Source: Pyrinomonadaceae bacterium
Lineage (GTDB): Bacteria > Acidobacteriota > Blastocatellia > Pyrinomonadales > Pyrinomonadaceae
DNA: 64,000 nucleotides
Direction of reading: 5' to 3'
NCBI GenBank assembly: GCA_026129865.1
Contig: JAHCHG010000003.1
Span: forward strand, 186,001 to 250,000
The first letter of the stretch is position 1. Each line of letters starts with the position of its first letter. Below, piece by piece: positions 17,126 to 25,962 of the stretch. A program made the position numbers and the translations under genes. The notes below the pieces were generated by a model that saw only the letters and a list, made by a program, of their open reading frames with translations, was not told the origin of the DNA and searched no databases.

Positions 17126-18157
17126 ATGATCGATCTGAGAAGCGACACAGTTACCAAACCGACGCCGGCGATGCGCAAAGCGATGGCGGAAGCCGAGGTC
17201 GGCGACGATGTTTACGGCGAAGATCCGACCGTGAATCGTTTGCAGGAACGCGCTGCGGAACTATTTAGTAAGGAAGCTGCTCTCTTCGTACCGACCGGTT
17301 CGATGGGGAATCAGATTGCCGTTAAACTTCACACGAAACCGGGCGATGAAGTCGTTATAGAAGAGCGCGGGCATATCTTTAACTGGGAAATGGGAATGCC
17401 GGCGATCGCTTCCGGTGTTACGATCCGTCCTGTTCGCGCAGCCCGTGAAAGCGGAATGCTGACCTGGGCTGAAATAGAATCGGCTTTGCATATCAACATG
17501 CCGTATTATGCATGCCCGACGGGACTCATTTGCCTCGAAAACACGCATAATTTCGGCGGCGGAAGCGTAATGAACGCGGCGGAAACGGATGAGATCTGCG
17601 AAAAAGCGCATCAATTAAATTTGCCGGTTCACTTGGACGGCGCGAGAATTTTTAATGCGTCGGTCGCATTAAATGAACCGGTGGCAGATATGACAAGATC
17701 GGTCGATTCGGTCCAATTTTGTCTTTCAAAGGGTTTAGGCGCGCCGGTCGGTTCGCTGCTTTTGGGTACGAAGGATTTTATTGCGGAAGCAAGAATTTGG
17801 CGAAAACGCTTCGGCGGCGGAATGCGCCAAGCCGGAATTCTTGCTGCGGCAGGATTGATCGCACTGGAAGAATCTCCCGCAAAACTCGCGACCGATCATG
17901 AAAATGCGAAAAAACTAGCCGAAGGCGTCGCTCAAATAAAAGGCGTTTCGATCGATCCTAAAAAAGTCGTTACAAACATCGTGATATTCGACGTTTCCGA
18001 AACCGACAAATCTTCGAGTGATATCTGCCAACGGCTGAAACATGACGATATTCACGCGATTCCGTTCGGAAATTCGATTCGGATGGTAACGCACTGCGAT
18101 GTTTCAAGTGCCGACATTGATAAAACGCTCGAATCGTTAGAAGATATGCTCGGCTGA
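17126..18157 (+). CDS. ltaE: Low-specificity threonine aldolase
   Basis: A 343-residue PLP enzyme that cleaves threonine or allo-threonine to glycine and acetaldehyde. It has the family's standard opening [34 protein letters not shown], so the ATG at 17126 is right even though no ribosome binding site precedes it. Other landmarks are ENTHNFGGG, the [10 protein letters not shown] segment with the cofactor-binding Asp, and [14 protein letters not shown] with the PLP-binding Lys. The preceding 24-nt inverted repeat seems to have replaced the usual leader. cmk follows 29 nt later on the same strand. Confidence 0.93.
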   Translation: MIDLRSDTVTKPTPAMRKAMAEAEVGDDVYGEDPTVNRLQERAAELFSKEAALFVPTGSMGNQIAVKLHTKPGDEVVIEERGHIFNWEMGMPAIASGVTIRPVRAARESGMLTWAEIESALHINMPYYACPTGLICLENTHNFGGGSVMNAAETDEICEKAHQLNLPVHLDGARIFNASVALNEPVADMTRSVDSVQFCLSKGLGAPVGSLLLGTKDFIAEARIWRKRFGGGMRQAGILAAAGLIALEESPAKLATDHENAKKLAEGVAQIKGVSIDPKKVVTNIVIFDVSETDKSSSDICQRLKHDDIHAIPFGNSIRMVTHCDVSSADIDKTLESLEDMLG

Positions 18158-18186
18158 AAGTGATTTGAGATCCTAAATTTTACGAA

Positions 18187-18879
18187 ATGATCATAGCCAT
18201 AGACGGACCTTCGGGCGCGGGTAAATCCACGCTCGGCAAGATGTTAGCAAAAAAACTCGATCTGCTTTATCTCGACACGGGTGCGATGTATCGTGCCGTC
18301 GGACTCGCCGTCATCAATGCTGGAGCCGAACTCGAAAACGAAACGGAAGTCGGCAAGATCGCTTCACAGGCATCGATCGAACTGATCGGCGAACCGGACG
18401 CGCTTTTTGTAAAATTAAACGGCGAAGACGTTTCGCAAAAGATTCGAACTAACGAGATCGGTCAGGCGGCGTCGATCGTTTCGACGATCTCGGAAGTTAG
18501 AAAGATACTGGTTGAAAAGCAGCGAATTTTGGGAAATCTTTCGAAGAAAGGTGCGATCCTAGACGGAAGAGACATCGGAACGGTAGTTTTTCCGAAAGCT
18601 GACGTTAAGTTTTTCCTGACCGCTAAACCCGAAGCGCGGGCGCGAAGACGGTTCGAGGAAGACTCTGAAAAAGGTCGCGCAGTTTCCTATGAAACTACAT
18701 TTGAAGAGATCAGAAAGCGCGACGAACGCGACGTTTCGCGCGAAGATTCGCCGCTGCATATTGCTGAAGACGCGATAGTTATCGACACGAGCGAACTCGA
18801 TCTGGGTGAAGTTTTTGAAAAGATGATGTCAGCAGTTGCGAAATTTGAACGCGAGAAAACGTCCGCCGGATTTAGATAA
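18187..18879 (+). CDS. cmk: Cytidylate kinase
   Basis: A 230-residue cytoplasmic kinase that phosphorylates CMP and dCMP with ATP. The P-loop IAIDGPSGAGKST is at the very N-terminus, followed by LLYLDTGAMYRAVGLAV. LDGRDIGTVVFPKADVKFFLTA and RDERDVSREDSPL are the CMP-binding and lid regions of bacterial Cmk. The length is normal. It lies just upstream of the tRNA-Arg gene and downstream of ltaE on the same strand. Confidence 0.95.
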   Translation: MIIAIDGPSGAGKSTLGKMLAKKLDLLYLDTGAMYRAVGLAVINAGAELENETEVGKIASQASIELIGEPDALFVKLNGEDVSQKIRTNEIGQAASIVSTISEVRKILVEKQRILGNLSKKGAILDGRDIGTVVFPKADVKFFLTAKPEARARRRFEEDSEKGRAVSYETTFEEIRKRDERDVSREDSPLHIAEDAIVIDTSELDLGEVFEKMMSAVAKFEREKTSAGFR

Positions 18880-18956
18880 CGTGTATCGTTCAATCGAATA
18901 GATTGTTTGACTAAACTTTCGCCAGTGGCTAACATCTAAATTTGCTTTTTTGATAC

Positions 18957-19030
18957 GCTCCCGTAGCTCAGTTGGATAGAGCAACAGCCTTCTAAGCTGT
19001 GGGTCGCACGTTCGAGTCGTGCCGGGGGCA
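18957..19030 (+). tRNA. tRNA-Arg (anticodon TCT)
   Basis: A full cloverleaf can be drawn. The acceptor stem is GCTCCCG with CGGGGGC (one T-G pair) and discriminator A. The D arm is GCTC/GAGC, the anticodon stem ACAGC/GCTGT with loop CTTCTAA giving anticodon TCT, and the T arm GCACG/CGTGC with loop TTCGAGT. CCA is not encoded. T-rich sequence follows. It reads AGA codons. Confidence 0.95.
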
Positions 19031-19033
19031 TTT

Positions 19034-19669
19034 TTAATTTTTTGAAGGATCGAAAGTCAGTTCGCGGCTTTCGATTTTTTCGTTTTTAAGCGGATTCGCG
19101 ATCAAGATGTCGATATCGACCGGAACTACGCGTTTGAATTTAAATATCGATTTTTTGAACTTCCCAAATACAAACACTCTGCCGGTTACGCGCCATTTCG
19201 GTCTCGAATCCCTCACTTCGTTAAGCAATCCTTTTGCGGCAGACGGTGTCGATAAAAAGATCTCAAACGGCTTTGGCAGCTCAACGGGTTCGTTTTTTTT
19301 GAATTCAAACGAATGTTGATATTCTGCGATGTCGACATTGAGCCCGTTTACGCGAAAATCGTGAAATGTAAGGAAATCGACTGTGCCTGATTGGTCGGCG
19401 GACGAAATAGAGCCGCTGAGTTCGAACATAATTCCCGTCAGCGACACTTTTACAAGCTGCGGATCGTCGATCTTTACTAAGGTTTCGGCTGAACCGTTTT
19501 TTTCCTCAGTTCCTTCGGTTTTTACTATGATCTTTGCTTTATGAACCTTGTAACCGCGAATCTTGTCGGGAAGTTTCTGAGCAAAAACAGTTTGTTCTGC
19601 AGAACCTGCAAAGACGGCTGCCACGAAAACCAAAATTCCGAAAACTTTCAGATCAATTAAAGCAATCAT
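19034..19669 (-). CDS. Hypothetical secreted protein
   Basis: A 211-residue protein of unknown family. It has an N-terminal signal peptide with likely cleavage after VFAQ (about residue 31). The mature part is beta-rich and includes VKIDDPQLVKVSLTGIMFEL and VTGRVFVFGKFKKSIFKFKRVVPVDIDI, which suggests an extracytoplasmic beta-sandwich. It begins 5 nt after the CheA-like gene's stop codon, so it is the last gene of the ribH-nusB operon. Its stop codon is only 4 nt from the 3' end of the convergent tRNA gene. Confidence 0.6.
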   Translation of the reverse strand: MIALIDLKVFGILVFVAAVFAGSAEQTVFAQKLPDKIRGYKVHKAKIIVKTEGTEEKNGSAETLVKIDDPQLVKVSLTGIMFELSGSISSADQSGTVDFLTFHDFRVNGLNVDIAEYQHSFEFKKNEPVELPKPFEIFLSTPSAAKGLLNEVRDSRPKWRVTGRVFVFGKFKKSIFKFKRVVPVDIDILIANPLKNEKIESRELTFDPSKN

Positions 19670-19674
19670 TAGAA

Positions 19675-20868
19675 TTATTGTACCGGCAAAATTATCTCAA
19701 ATCTGGTTCCGTTTCCGGGTTCGCTTTGGACCGAGATCGTTCCGCCTGAATTATTGACAATTTCTCTGACGGCATTGAGTCCAAAACCACGTCCCGATGT
19801 TTCCGTGACGCTTTTTGCTGTGGTGAATCCGGGTTCGAAGATCAACTGAAGCGCGGCGGAGTCAGTTATCGCCTCGTTTTCCGCAATGATCTTTAATTCT
19901 CTCGCCGATGCGATCAATTGAGCCGCGTTTATTCCGATTCCGTCATCCGAGAACAAAATCTTCAGATCGCCGCCGGACTTTGATAGATCGATCGTAACCT
20001 CGCCGGAATTTTCGAACGCATGGTCGATCGAATTTCTAATAAGATGCACGAGCGCCGAGAACAATGCTCTAAATTTCTCGTCGCCGATCAATTCGACCGC
20101 AGCCAAAGTACGAAACTTTATACTTTTTCCGGCGAGCCGCGCGAGTTTTTCGCCATCAAGCTTCAAAATCTGCAGCATTTCTTCAATGCTGTTTAGCGCG
20201 GTTGAATGGATCAATGAAAAGCCGGCGCGGATTATCTCGTCGCGCTTCATCGCCACCTCTTTTTTACCTTCCGCCGAGTCGTCTTTGCGGCTTTTTAAGA
20301 GAAAATCGAATGCAATAGAACCGGCAGAAGCTGGTGTAAATGAGGGAAATGCAGCGATGATCTCGCCGAATGACTCAAGTATTTTCCGCCGTTTTGGAAG
20401 CTCGTTTGCGAACGCGGATATTTCAAATTCCCCGCGGTAGATCTCAAAATATGTTCTATCCGATATACCGCGTTCGAGGCTGGCGAGTTCGCTTGCGGAC
20501 AATCGGGAAAGATATTGGTGGGGTAAAGCGGGCAAATTATGATCCGCAAAATCCTTTACTATGACCGACCGCCGCGGGTTGCGAGTTTCGAAAAACTCGC
20601 CGGTTTCCAAACCTTTCCTTAGCGAAATTAGTTCTCCGATTAATTCTTTGTTCGCGACGGCAGTCTGAAAACCGCTCTCGATCTCATGTGCCAGCCGCCC
20701 GGCATCTTCCAAGCCAAAGGTCTGCGCGGTTCCCTTGATCGTATGGAGCGTTCGGAGAATGTGATCCCTGTCAGCGTCGGAGAGAATGTTTTCTCGGGAG
20801 AGGAGTTTGATCAACTCGGACAACTTGCCGGCAGAATCTCGAAGAAAATGTTTCCGCAAGTCGTTCAT
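19675..20868 (-). CDS. CheA-like Hpt-ATPase protein without coupling domain
   Basis: The 397-residue protein starts with a histidine phosphotransfer domain, with His42 in LHTIKGTAQTFG. It ends with a GHKL ATPase: N-box HLIRNSIDHAFE, G1 FSDDGIGI, G2 SGRGFGLNAVREI and a final GNGTRFEIILP. A diverged segment lies between them (about 100-230). No CheW-like regulatory domain, receiver or membrane helix is present, and there are no chemotaxis genes nearby. It may autophosphorylate and pass phosphate to an unlinked receiver. The gene lies 29 nt downstream of nusB. Its partner is unknown. Confidence 0.78.
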   Translation of the reverse strand: MNDLRKHFLRDSAGKLSELIKLLSRENILSDADRDHILRTLHTIKGTAQTFGLEDAGRLAHEIESGFQTAVANKELIGELISLRKGLETGEFFETRNPRRSVIVKDFADHNLPALPHQYLSRLSASELASLERGISDRTYFEIYRGEFEISAFANELPKRRKILESFGEIIAAFPSFTPASAGSIAFDFLLKSRKDDSAEGKKEVAMKRDEIIRAGFSLIHSTALNSIEEMLQILKLDGEKLARLAGKSIKFRTLAAVELIGDEKFRALFSALVHLIRNSIDHAFENSGEVTIDLSKSGGDLKILFSDDGIGINAAQLIASARELKIIAENEAITDSAALQLIFEPGFTTAKSVTETSGRGFGLNAVREIVNNSGGTISVQSEPGNGTRFEIILPVQ

Positions 20869-20897
20869 TTGTTGGAAAAGTTTAGTTGTTTAGGTGA

Positions 20898-21374
20898 TTA
20901 ACTGGAAGAAGCCCGGCTTTTTTCCGATAGGTTTTCGGAATCAGTCGTTTTTTTTCCCTTCGCCTTCTGCATGTCCTGCTTGATAGCGTCGAGAATTCCG
21001 TTAATGAACTGCGTCGCTTCAAAGGTCGAAAAACGGCGGGCAATTTCAAGCGCTTCGTTGATAACAACCGTGTGCGGAGTTTCTTCGAATAAGAACTCAT
21101 AAACCGCCAGACGAAGAACGTTTCGATCGACGATCGCCATTCGCGGAATTCGCCAATGTTCGGCACGTGTTCGGATCTTTTCGTCGATCTTTTCGATCTC
21201 GCGCAGGGTTCCTTCGGCAAGCCCGTTGGCGAATTCACGGGTAGATTCGTCCAACTCCGGATCGCCGAGCTCGTCCCAGTAATATCTTGTCAAAGCGCTT
21301 CCGGTCGTCTTTGCGACGTCCGCGGCAAAAAGAATCTGCAATGCGCATTCACGTGCTTTACGCCGTGTTCCCAT
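20898..21374 (-). CDS. nusB: Transcription antitermination factor NusB
   Basis: A 158-residue all-helical RNA-binding protein that with NusE (S10) joins boxA-bearing transcripts for antitermination of rRNA operons. The N-terminal RRKARECALQILFA and C-terminal VINEALEIARRFSTFEATQFINGILDAI are diagnostic. A short charged tail follows the core. It starts 12 nt after ribH, the common ribH-nusB order. Confidence 0.95.
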   Translation of the reverse strand: MGTRRKARECALQILFAADVAKTTGSALTRYYWDELGDPELDESTREFANGLAEGTLREIEKIDEKIRTRAEHWRIPRMAIVDRNVLRLAVYEFLFEETPHTVVINEALEIARRFSTFEATQFINGILDAIKQDMQKAKGKKTTDSENLSEKSRASSS

Positions 21375-21386
21375 AATCCTTGATTT

Positions 21387-21908
21387 TCAAACGACGTGCG
21401 GAAATGCTTTTTTCTTTGCGTCCGAAGCATCTTTTCCGCCGTCCATACCTTTATATAAATTTACCAATTCAACCGCCGACATCGCGGCTTCAAAACCTTT
21501 GTTTCCCGATTTAACTCCCGACCGGTTGATCGCCTGTTCGAGCGTGTCCGTCGTGATCACAGCATTTAAGACGGGAATTCCCGTTTGAAAAGATGCCTGC
21601 GCAATTCCTTTCGAAGCTTCGCCTGCAACATAATCAAAATGCGGCGTCTCGCCCCGAATGACAGCGCCGATGCAGATAATAGCGTCAAATTTTCCGCTCT
21701 TTGCAACCTTTAGCGCGGTCAGCGGCAATTCGATCGATCCCGGAACTTTGAAGATTTCGACAGCGTCGTCATCAAGTCCCAATCTTTGCAAGCCGTCAAG
21801 CGCGCCTTCGATCAGCTTTGAAGTTAAAAAATCGTTCCACCGCGCGGCGACGATCGCAAAGCGAAATCCCAACGCATTTAACATTCCCTGATGAATTTTA
21901 GGCTGCAC
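21387..21908 (-). CDS. ribH: 6,7-dimethyl-8-ribityllumazine synthase
   Basis: A 173-residue riboflavin biosynthesis enzyme that joins the ribityl-aminouracil intermediate with dihydroxybutanone phosphate. The substrate loop VPGSIELPLTALKVA, the catalytic segment CIGAVIRGETPHFDYVAGEASKGI (with the catalytic His) and GIPVLNAVITTDTLEQAINRSG are intact. The start is a GTG at 21908; an ATG at 21884 is a possible alternative. A Lys-rich tail ends the protein. No FMN riboswitch is seen in the leader. Confidence 0.95.
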   Translation of the reverse strand: MQPKIHQGMLNALGFRFAIVAARWNDFLTSKLIEGALDGLQRLGLDDDAVEIFKVPGSIELPLTALKVAKSGKFDAIICIGAVIRGETPHFDYVAGEASKGIAQASFQTGIPVLNAVITTDTLEQAINRSGVKSGNKGFEAAMSAVELVNLYKGMDGGKDASDAKKKAFPHVV

Positions 21909-22030
21909 TTATAGATCTCCCGCAAAACTCAATTTGACAGCCTACAAGTATAAAGACGGTTCCGCAATAATGCAATGGAAAAATAATTATTGACCGAATG
22001 CAAAAATCGGGCAAAATATTGCCTTTTCTG

Positions 22031-23098
22031 CTAGCGCAGCCTGGCGAATTCCTTGATCGAAAGACCGCGTTTTGCTATCAGAATCAGCCCGATCGTCGTC
22101 CAAAAAATGATCCGCCCTTTTCTGATAATGGCAATCGTCACGCCGACGCCGGCGCCGATCGCTAAAGTTTCCGTTACAAACTGGGCACCGGCTTCGTCAA
22201 CGCCGATGACGAACGGGACAAACTTAAAAAATATAGTTATCGCGCGGCTGATAGATTCAAGAAGAAACGCAGTGTGAATGCTCGGGATCATATCGCGAAC
22301 GCGGCTGAGAATGAACCAGGCTTCGGCAATTCCGAGCAGATGATATGAAACCTGGCAAAGAAATATCGGCAGGAAACGTTTCGGATACTGGCGATAGAAC
22401 CCGTAGATTAGATTTTCAAAAAGACGAACCTGCAGCCGACCGCTTTCTAAAAAACGCGTTGCAATATTGCGGTTGTAAAGCCATTCACAAAACTGGCTGG
22501 CAAAATGCCATTGTTTGATAACGATAAAAACGATGAATGCGATCAGCGCCAGCGTAGCGACGATAAGCAGGTCGATGGTGAATATCCAGCTTTCCGAAAG
22601 ATCGAAGCTTCTCAGGAAAGTAAAACTTCCCAGACAAATAAAAATACCCGTAATTACCGAATAAAACAGATTTTCCGTCGCGATCGACGAAAGCCCGACG
22701 ACGAGCGGCACGCGGTGTCTGACCGCGATCGCTTTCGACGTACCGCTGACCAGAATCCCGAGCGGGATCATGCTGCTCATTGCTTCGCCGATGATAACAG
22801 CCGGAAGCGTATCTTTCGTGCCGAGCTTATACGGCGCGTAAACCGATAATCGCCAGGCAGTTGCGCGAACGGTTATGCGGAGAAAATAGATCAGTTGAAG
22901 AACGATAAATCCGGAAATTCCAATTCGAGCGATTCCGTCTAAAACATTTTCGAGCCCGACCGAATAGATCAAATAGACGAAGAGGACGACGCCGAACATC
23001 GTAAAAACCGCGACAAAAATTTTGAAGCGGTTCAGATTTTTGCCTGAAGAGGTTTCTGATTCCGGTTCCGGACTTTCGGTGATTGATTCTGGGCGCAC
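22031..23098 (-). CDS. Membrane protein of the lysylphosphatidylglycerol synthase / flippase-like family
   Basis: A 355-residue integral membrane protein with about 8 helices, of the AglD/HpnL/MprF N-terminal group (UPF0104). Family landmarks are FLRITVRATAWRLS, GEAMSSMIPLGILVSGTSKA and the late KFVPFVIGVDEAGAQFVTETLAIG. Members move lipid-linked substrates or hopanoid precursors across the membrane, but the cargo here is unknown. The start is a GTG at 23098 without a clear ribosome binding site. It stands alone between ribH and the lipoprotein island. Confidence 0.78.
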   Translation of the reverse strand: MRPESITESPEPESETSSGKNLNRFKIFVAVFTMFGVVLFVYLIYSVGLENVLDGIARIGISGFIVLQLIYFLRITVRATAWRLSVYAPYKLGTKDTLPAVIIGEAMSSMIPLGILVSGTSKAIAVRHRVPLVVGLSSIATENLFYSVITGIFICLGSFTFLRSFDLSESWIFTIDLLIVATLALIAFIVFIVIKQWHFASQFCEWLYNRNIATRFLESGRLQVRLFENLIYGFYRQYPKRFLPIFLCQVSYHLLGIAEAWFILSRVRDMIPSIHTAFLLESISRAITIFFKFVPFVIGVDEAGAQFVTETLAIGAGVGVTIAIIRKGRIIFWTTIGLILIAKRGLSIKEFARLR

Positions 23099-23231
23099 AA
23101 GATTCGTCTTAGTTCGATTTTCGTAACTCTGATGCTAGCGCAGTCAAATTTGTTCGGCAAATTGAACGAACAAAACAAAAAATGCCGACCAATGGTGAGA
23201 TTGGTCGGCGAAACCGGATATTTATTGAGTT

Positions 23232-24155
23232 TTAATTTGCAAAAACGTCGCCAAAAGCGACGGCTTCGTCTTCGGACGCGTTCTCAAACTTTATCCAAAC
23301 CCGTCCGATGTTTGAATCGACCTTGCTTACGGTTCCTTCCTTAAAACTTCCGTAGCGGGTCGCTTTTACCTTGTCGCCAGTTTTTACATTCGGTTTCACC
23401 GGAACGGCTTTGGCGTCGGATTTCGGAAAGACGCCCGTTTTGCCGGCAAAAAGCACGACAAAGATCTTGTCGCCTTCCGTTCGAATCACCTGCCCGTGTT
23501 TCATATCGGTACCGAGCGCGACCGATGTGCCGGGCTCAAAATCATTTTTGATGACGACGAAAGTATCCGGTTTGATCTGTTCATCCATTTGTCCGATCGT
23601 CGTTTTTCCGTCGCGCGATTTCGCCGGATTATCATAGTCCAGATCGAGATATCGAACAGTCGGCGCTTTCGGATCGGCATCGTCCGTGACGATCGCGCGC
23701 TGCATCCCCGAACCGCTTTGCCACCAGGTAAGCAAAATATCGTCCTTCTTGGCAGTTTGTCCGGCAGGGATCGGAACGATATAAGCGTTCGGAACCTTTT
23801 TCACCTCGCTCATAAATTTTACCTGCGACATCTCATCGCCCGGTTCTTCCATTTTCTGGGCATACCAGATCATCGTCGTTTTGTCCGCGCCTTTCTGCAT
23901 CGCGTCGACAAGCCAGTTGTACGACGGAACAAGAACGTGTTCGCCCTTTTTTGCGGATGTTGGCGAAGTCGGGAAGTCATACGGAAATTTCACATCGCCC
24001 GTAAATTCAGCTTGTTCTTCAACCTTCTTTTCAGCGGTTTCATTTCCCGTTTTATTACCGGCTGCCGTATTGTTGTTTACGGTCGATTCTTCCGAACCGC
24101 ACGCCGCCGTCAAACCGATGGTCAAACTTATTAGAAATATCAAGATCTTGTTCAT
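23232..24155 (-). CDS. Hypothetical lipoprotein with Tudor/KOW-like C-terminus
   Basis: Two ATGs stand in tandem (24158, 24155). AGGAGGA is 3 nt from the first and 6 nt from the second, so 24155 is preferred. The product starts with a lipoprotein signal (LTIGLTAACGSEES) and an Asn/Glu-rich linker. The C-terminal third (TGDKVKATRYGSFKEGTVSKVDSNIGRVWIKFENASEDEAVAFGDV) looks like a small SH3/Tudor barrel, preceded by another (PDTFVVIKNDFEPGTSVALG). I do not recognise a named family. Its gene is 8 nt downstream of the small Cys-rich lipoprotein gene. Confidence 0.65.
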   Translation of the reverse strand: MNKILIFLISLTIGLTAACGSEESTVNNNTAAGNKTGNETAEKKVEEQAEFTGDVKFPYDFPTSPTSAKKGEHVLVPSYNWLVDAMQKGADKTTMIWYAQKMEEPGDEMSQVKFMSEVKKVPNAYIVPIPAGQTAKKDDILLTWWQSGSGMQRAIVTDDADPKAPTVRYLDLDYDNPAKSRDGKTTIGQMDEQIKPDTFVVIKNDFEPGTSVALGTDMKHGQVIRTEGDKIFVVLFAGKTGVFPKSDAKAVPVKPNVKTGDKVKATRYGSFKEGTVSKVDSNIGRVWIKFENASEDEAVAFGDVFAN

Positions 24156-24165
24156 CATTTTCCTC

Positions 24166-24588
24166 CTATTTTCTACAATTTACTTCAAGCGTATGCTTTC
24201 CTCTGTTCGCCTCGTTAACACAACGCTGCGCACAGTTTTTAGTTACATAATCAAGCAATTTCTTATCTTCCATCATCGCGTCATGCTTCGAAGGCTTTTT
24301 GCCGTGTAATTCTTCCAAACCTTTTGCTTTCGCGGAAGTCAGCCAGATTGCGTACATCGCTTCAAATTCAGGATCTTCTTCGCTGCAAAATTTGTTGCAG
24401 GAATTAAGCGCCGCTTGTTTTTCCGTTTTTGAAGCTCCTACAAAAGTTTTACCGTCCGCTTTTAACCTTCCGGTGCATCTGTCAGAATCTGCGCCTGGTC
24501 CCAAACATCCGAGCGTTGCCGCCAGCAGAATCAGAATTATCAGACTAGAGTTAAATCTATTGGGTTTTTCTAAACGACGTTTAAACAT
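24166..24588 (-). CDS. Small cysteine-rich lipoprotein
   Basis: A 140-residue protein. The signal sequence runs to the lipobox AATLGC (Cys at about residue 28). The mature region has six or so further Cys (DRCTG, NSCNKFCSEE, KNCAQRCVNE, EVNCRK), suited to disulfides outside the cytoplasm. GAGGG precedes the ATG at a normal distance. The next lipoprotein gene starts 8 nt after its stop codon, so the two are probably co-transcribed. The family is unknown to me. Confidence 0.6.
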   Translation of the reverse strand: MFKRRLEKPNRFNSSLIILILLAATLGCLGPGADSDRCTGRLKADGKTFVGASKTEKQAALNSCNKFCSEEDPEFEAMYAIWLTSAKAKGLEELHGKKPSKHDAMMEDKKLLDYVTKNCAQRCVNEANRGKHTLEVNCRK

Positions 24589-24793
24589 ACGCTACCCTCT
24601 GCGATCTAAAATATGTGGCTGCATTCTTTTAGCGAAAAATCGAACACGGCGGTTCCTTTGATATTGCGGTCGATCGCTGCAAATTCACCTTTCCTTGAAC
24701 ACTTTGAATTCATTAAAAATTCACCAGCCATTATCGGCGAGCGGTCCGCCGGTTTATTTACGACAGCGAAGTCGAAATCGAGCTGAAGAATGT

Positions 24794-25183
24794 TTATTGA
24801 CCGTTGAACGCTTTATCGTAAGCGATCGCCATGCTGCCCCAATAGCCGGCTACTTTCCTTTCTTTCATGCTAAATGAATGTTTTCCGATATGTCCTGCCG
24901 CCATCATTCTCAGTTCACTGTAACTTCCTTTTCCGATGTTTTTAACAGTATCGACAAAATCGGGCAGAGTTTTGTTTTTATTGAGGGAACTCGAAGCTTG
25001 TTCATATGTGTAAACACTTGCTTTTTCAAGTCCCATTTCAACTATTTCCTTAGTTCCCATGGTCGGATCAAGATCCGGTATCAACAAGATAAAAGGGCTT
25101 GCCAGGACAAATCTTTGAAGCCACCAAAACTGATCGGTAACGTAGTGCATATTTTCCAGGTTCTTTATACAGCAATCATCCAT
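24794..25183 (-). CDS. Hypothetical protein
   Basis: A 129-residue protein with no recognisable family. It opens MDDCCIKNLENMHYVTDQFWWLQRF, followed by one hydrophobic stretch (FVLASPFILLIPDL). It is not a normal signal peptide because it begins near residue 25 and is short. AAGGAG lies about 8 nt before the ATG, which supports real translation. The 205-bp gap to the next gene (24589-24793) shows nothing clear. Confidence 0.5.
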   Translation of the reverse strand: MDDCCIKNLENMHYVTDQFWWLQRFVLASPFILLIPDLDPTMGTKEIVEMGLEKASVYTYEQASSSLNKNKTLPDFVDTVKNIGKGSYSELRMMAAGHIGKHSFSMKERKVAGYWGSMAIAYDKAFNGQ

Positions 25184-25263
25184 CTTAATTTCTCCTTAAT
25201 TATTGGTTTGTGGTTTCAAGTTCTTTTCCGAATTTCGTTTTGAGAAACTTTATGTTTCTTTCC

Positions 25264-25325
25264 CGAGACAGATCTTGAGCGAAAAGAAGGCTGGAGACCG
25301 GATATTTCCGCTCAAGATCTCTCGG
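25264..25325. repeat. Long-arm hairpin
   Basis: AGATCTTGAGCG (25270-25281) pairs perfectly with CGCTCAAGATCT (25309-25320). The outer bases CGAGA/CTCGG extend the stem. The 27-nt loop and lack of a T-run argue against a standard terminator. It lies in the gap after the carboxypeptidase-regulatory-like gene. Confidence 0.6.
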
Positions 25326-25337
25326 ATTTGGGGGAAT

Positions 25338-25919
25338 TTAATTCACATTTTTCGCCGGTAATTTAGCCGAAAGTTCTTTTGCTTCAACTCGCATTTGCAT
25401 TTCATTCATGGGCGAAAAGTATAGATCGCTGATATCGTCCTGCACGTTAAAAACATGCGGAGCAAACAAAAAACCTTTCGCGAAAACTTGGAAAATGTAT
25501 GTTTGTCCGACTTCGACATTTTCGAACCGAAAATAGCCGAACGTGCTTGTTCGTGCGGTTTTGATATTTCCCAAACTGTCTGTGTAACTGACGATCGCTC
25601 GCGGCATTCCACTTCCATTTAATAGCAAAACTCTGCCAGAGATCGTCACGGACGCGGCGGTTGGAGCGAAAACGGGTGTCCAGAATCCGCTCAGAATCTG
25701 ATAAGTTCCGCCCTGCGGTGAAGCGTTTGAAACTGTCTGTCCCGAAGTGCTTTCGAGGGTGAAGTTTCCGCCCGAACTCGTATTTCCGCCGGAAGCTGTG
25801 ACAGATTTTTCGATCTCATAAGTTCCGCCCGTTTGTGAAAATGCCGTGATCGAGATCATTGTTAAAATGATTGCCGAAGAAATCGTTAAAAACCACATTT
25901 TTGATTTATCTTTGCTCAT
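25338..25919 (-). CDS. Secreted carboxypeptidase-regulatory-like domain protein
   Basis: The start is the ATG at 25919, with GCAGGAGAAAAATC before it; the upstream in-frame start has none. The 193-residue product has a signal peptide ending ITAFSQ. A Gly/Ser-rich repeat region (KSVTASGGNTSSGGNFTLESTSGQ) ends with GGTYQILSGFWTP. The second half is a carboxypeptidase regulatory-like beta-sandwich (SVTISGRVLLLNGSGMPRAIVSYTD, TSTFGYFRFENVEVGQTYIFQV). Such proteins are exported or cell-surface and have no known enzyme activity. It follows the gene at 25963 on the same strand. Confidence 0.72.
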   Translation of the reverse strand: MSKDKSKMWFLTISSAIILTMISITAFSQTGGTYEIEKSVTASGGNTSSGGNFTLESTSGQTVSNASPQGGTYQILSGFWTPVFAPTAASVTISGRVLLLNGSGMPRAIVSYTDSLGNIKTARTSTFGYFRFENVEVGQTYIFQVFAKGFLFAPHVFNVQDDISDLYFSPMNEMQMRVEAKELSAKLPAKNVN

Positions 25920-25962
25920 GATTTTTCTCCTGCTCAAATCCATATAAAAATCCCGATTCGAT

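Noticed and set aside
21909-22030. FMN riboswitch near ribH
   Set aside because: No conserved FMN aptamer words (such as AGGGGCGG) are present in the leader, and the leader is too short.
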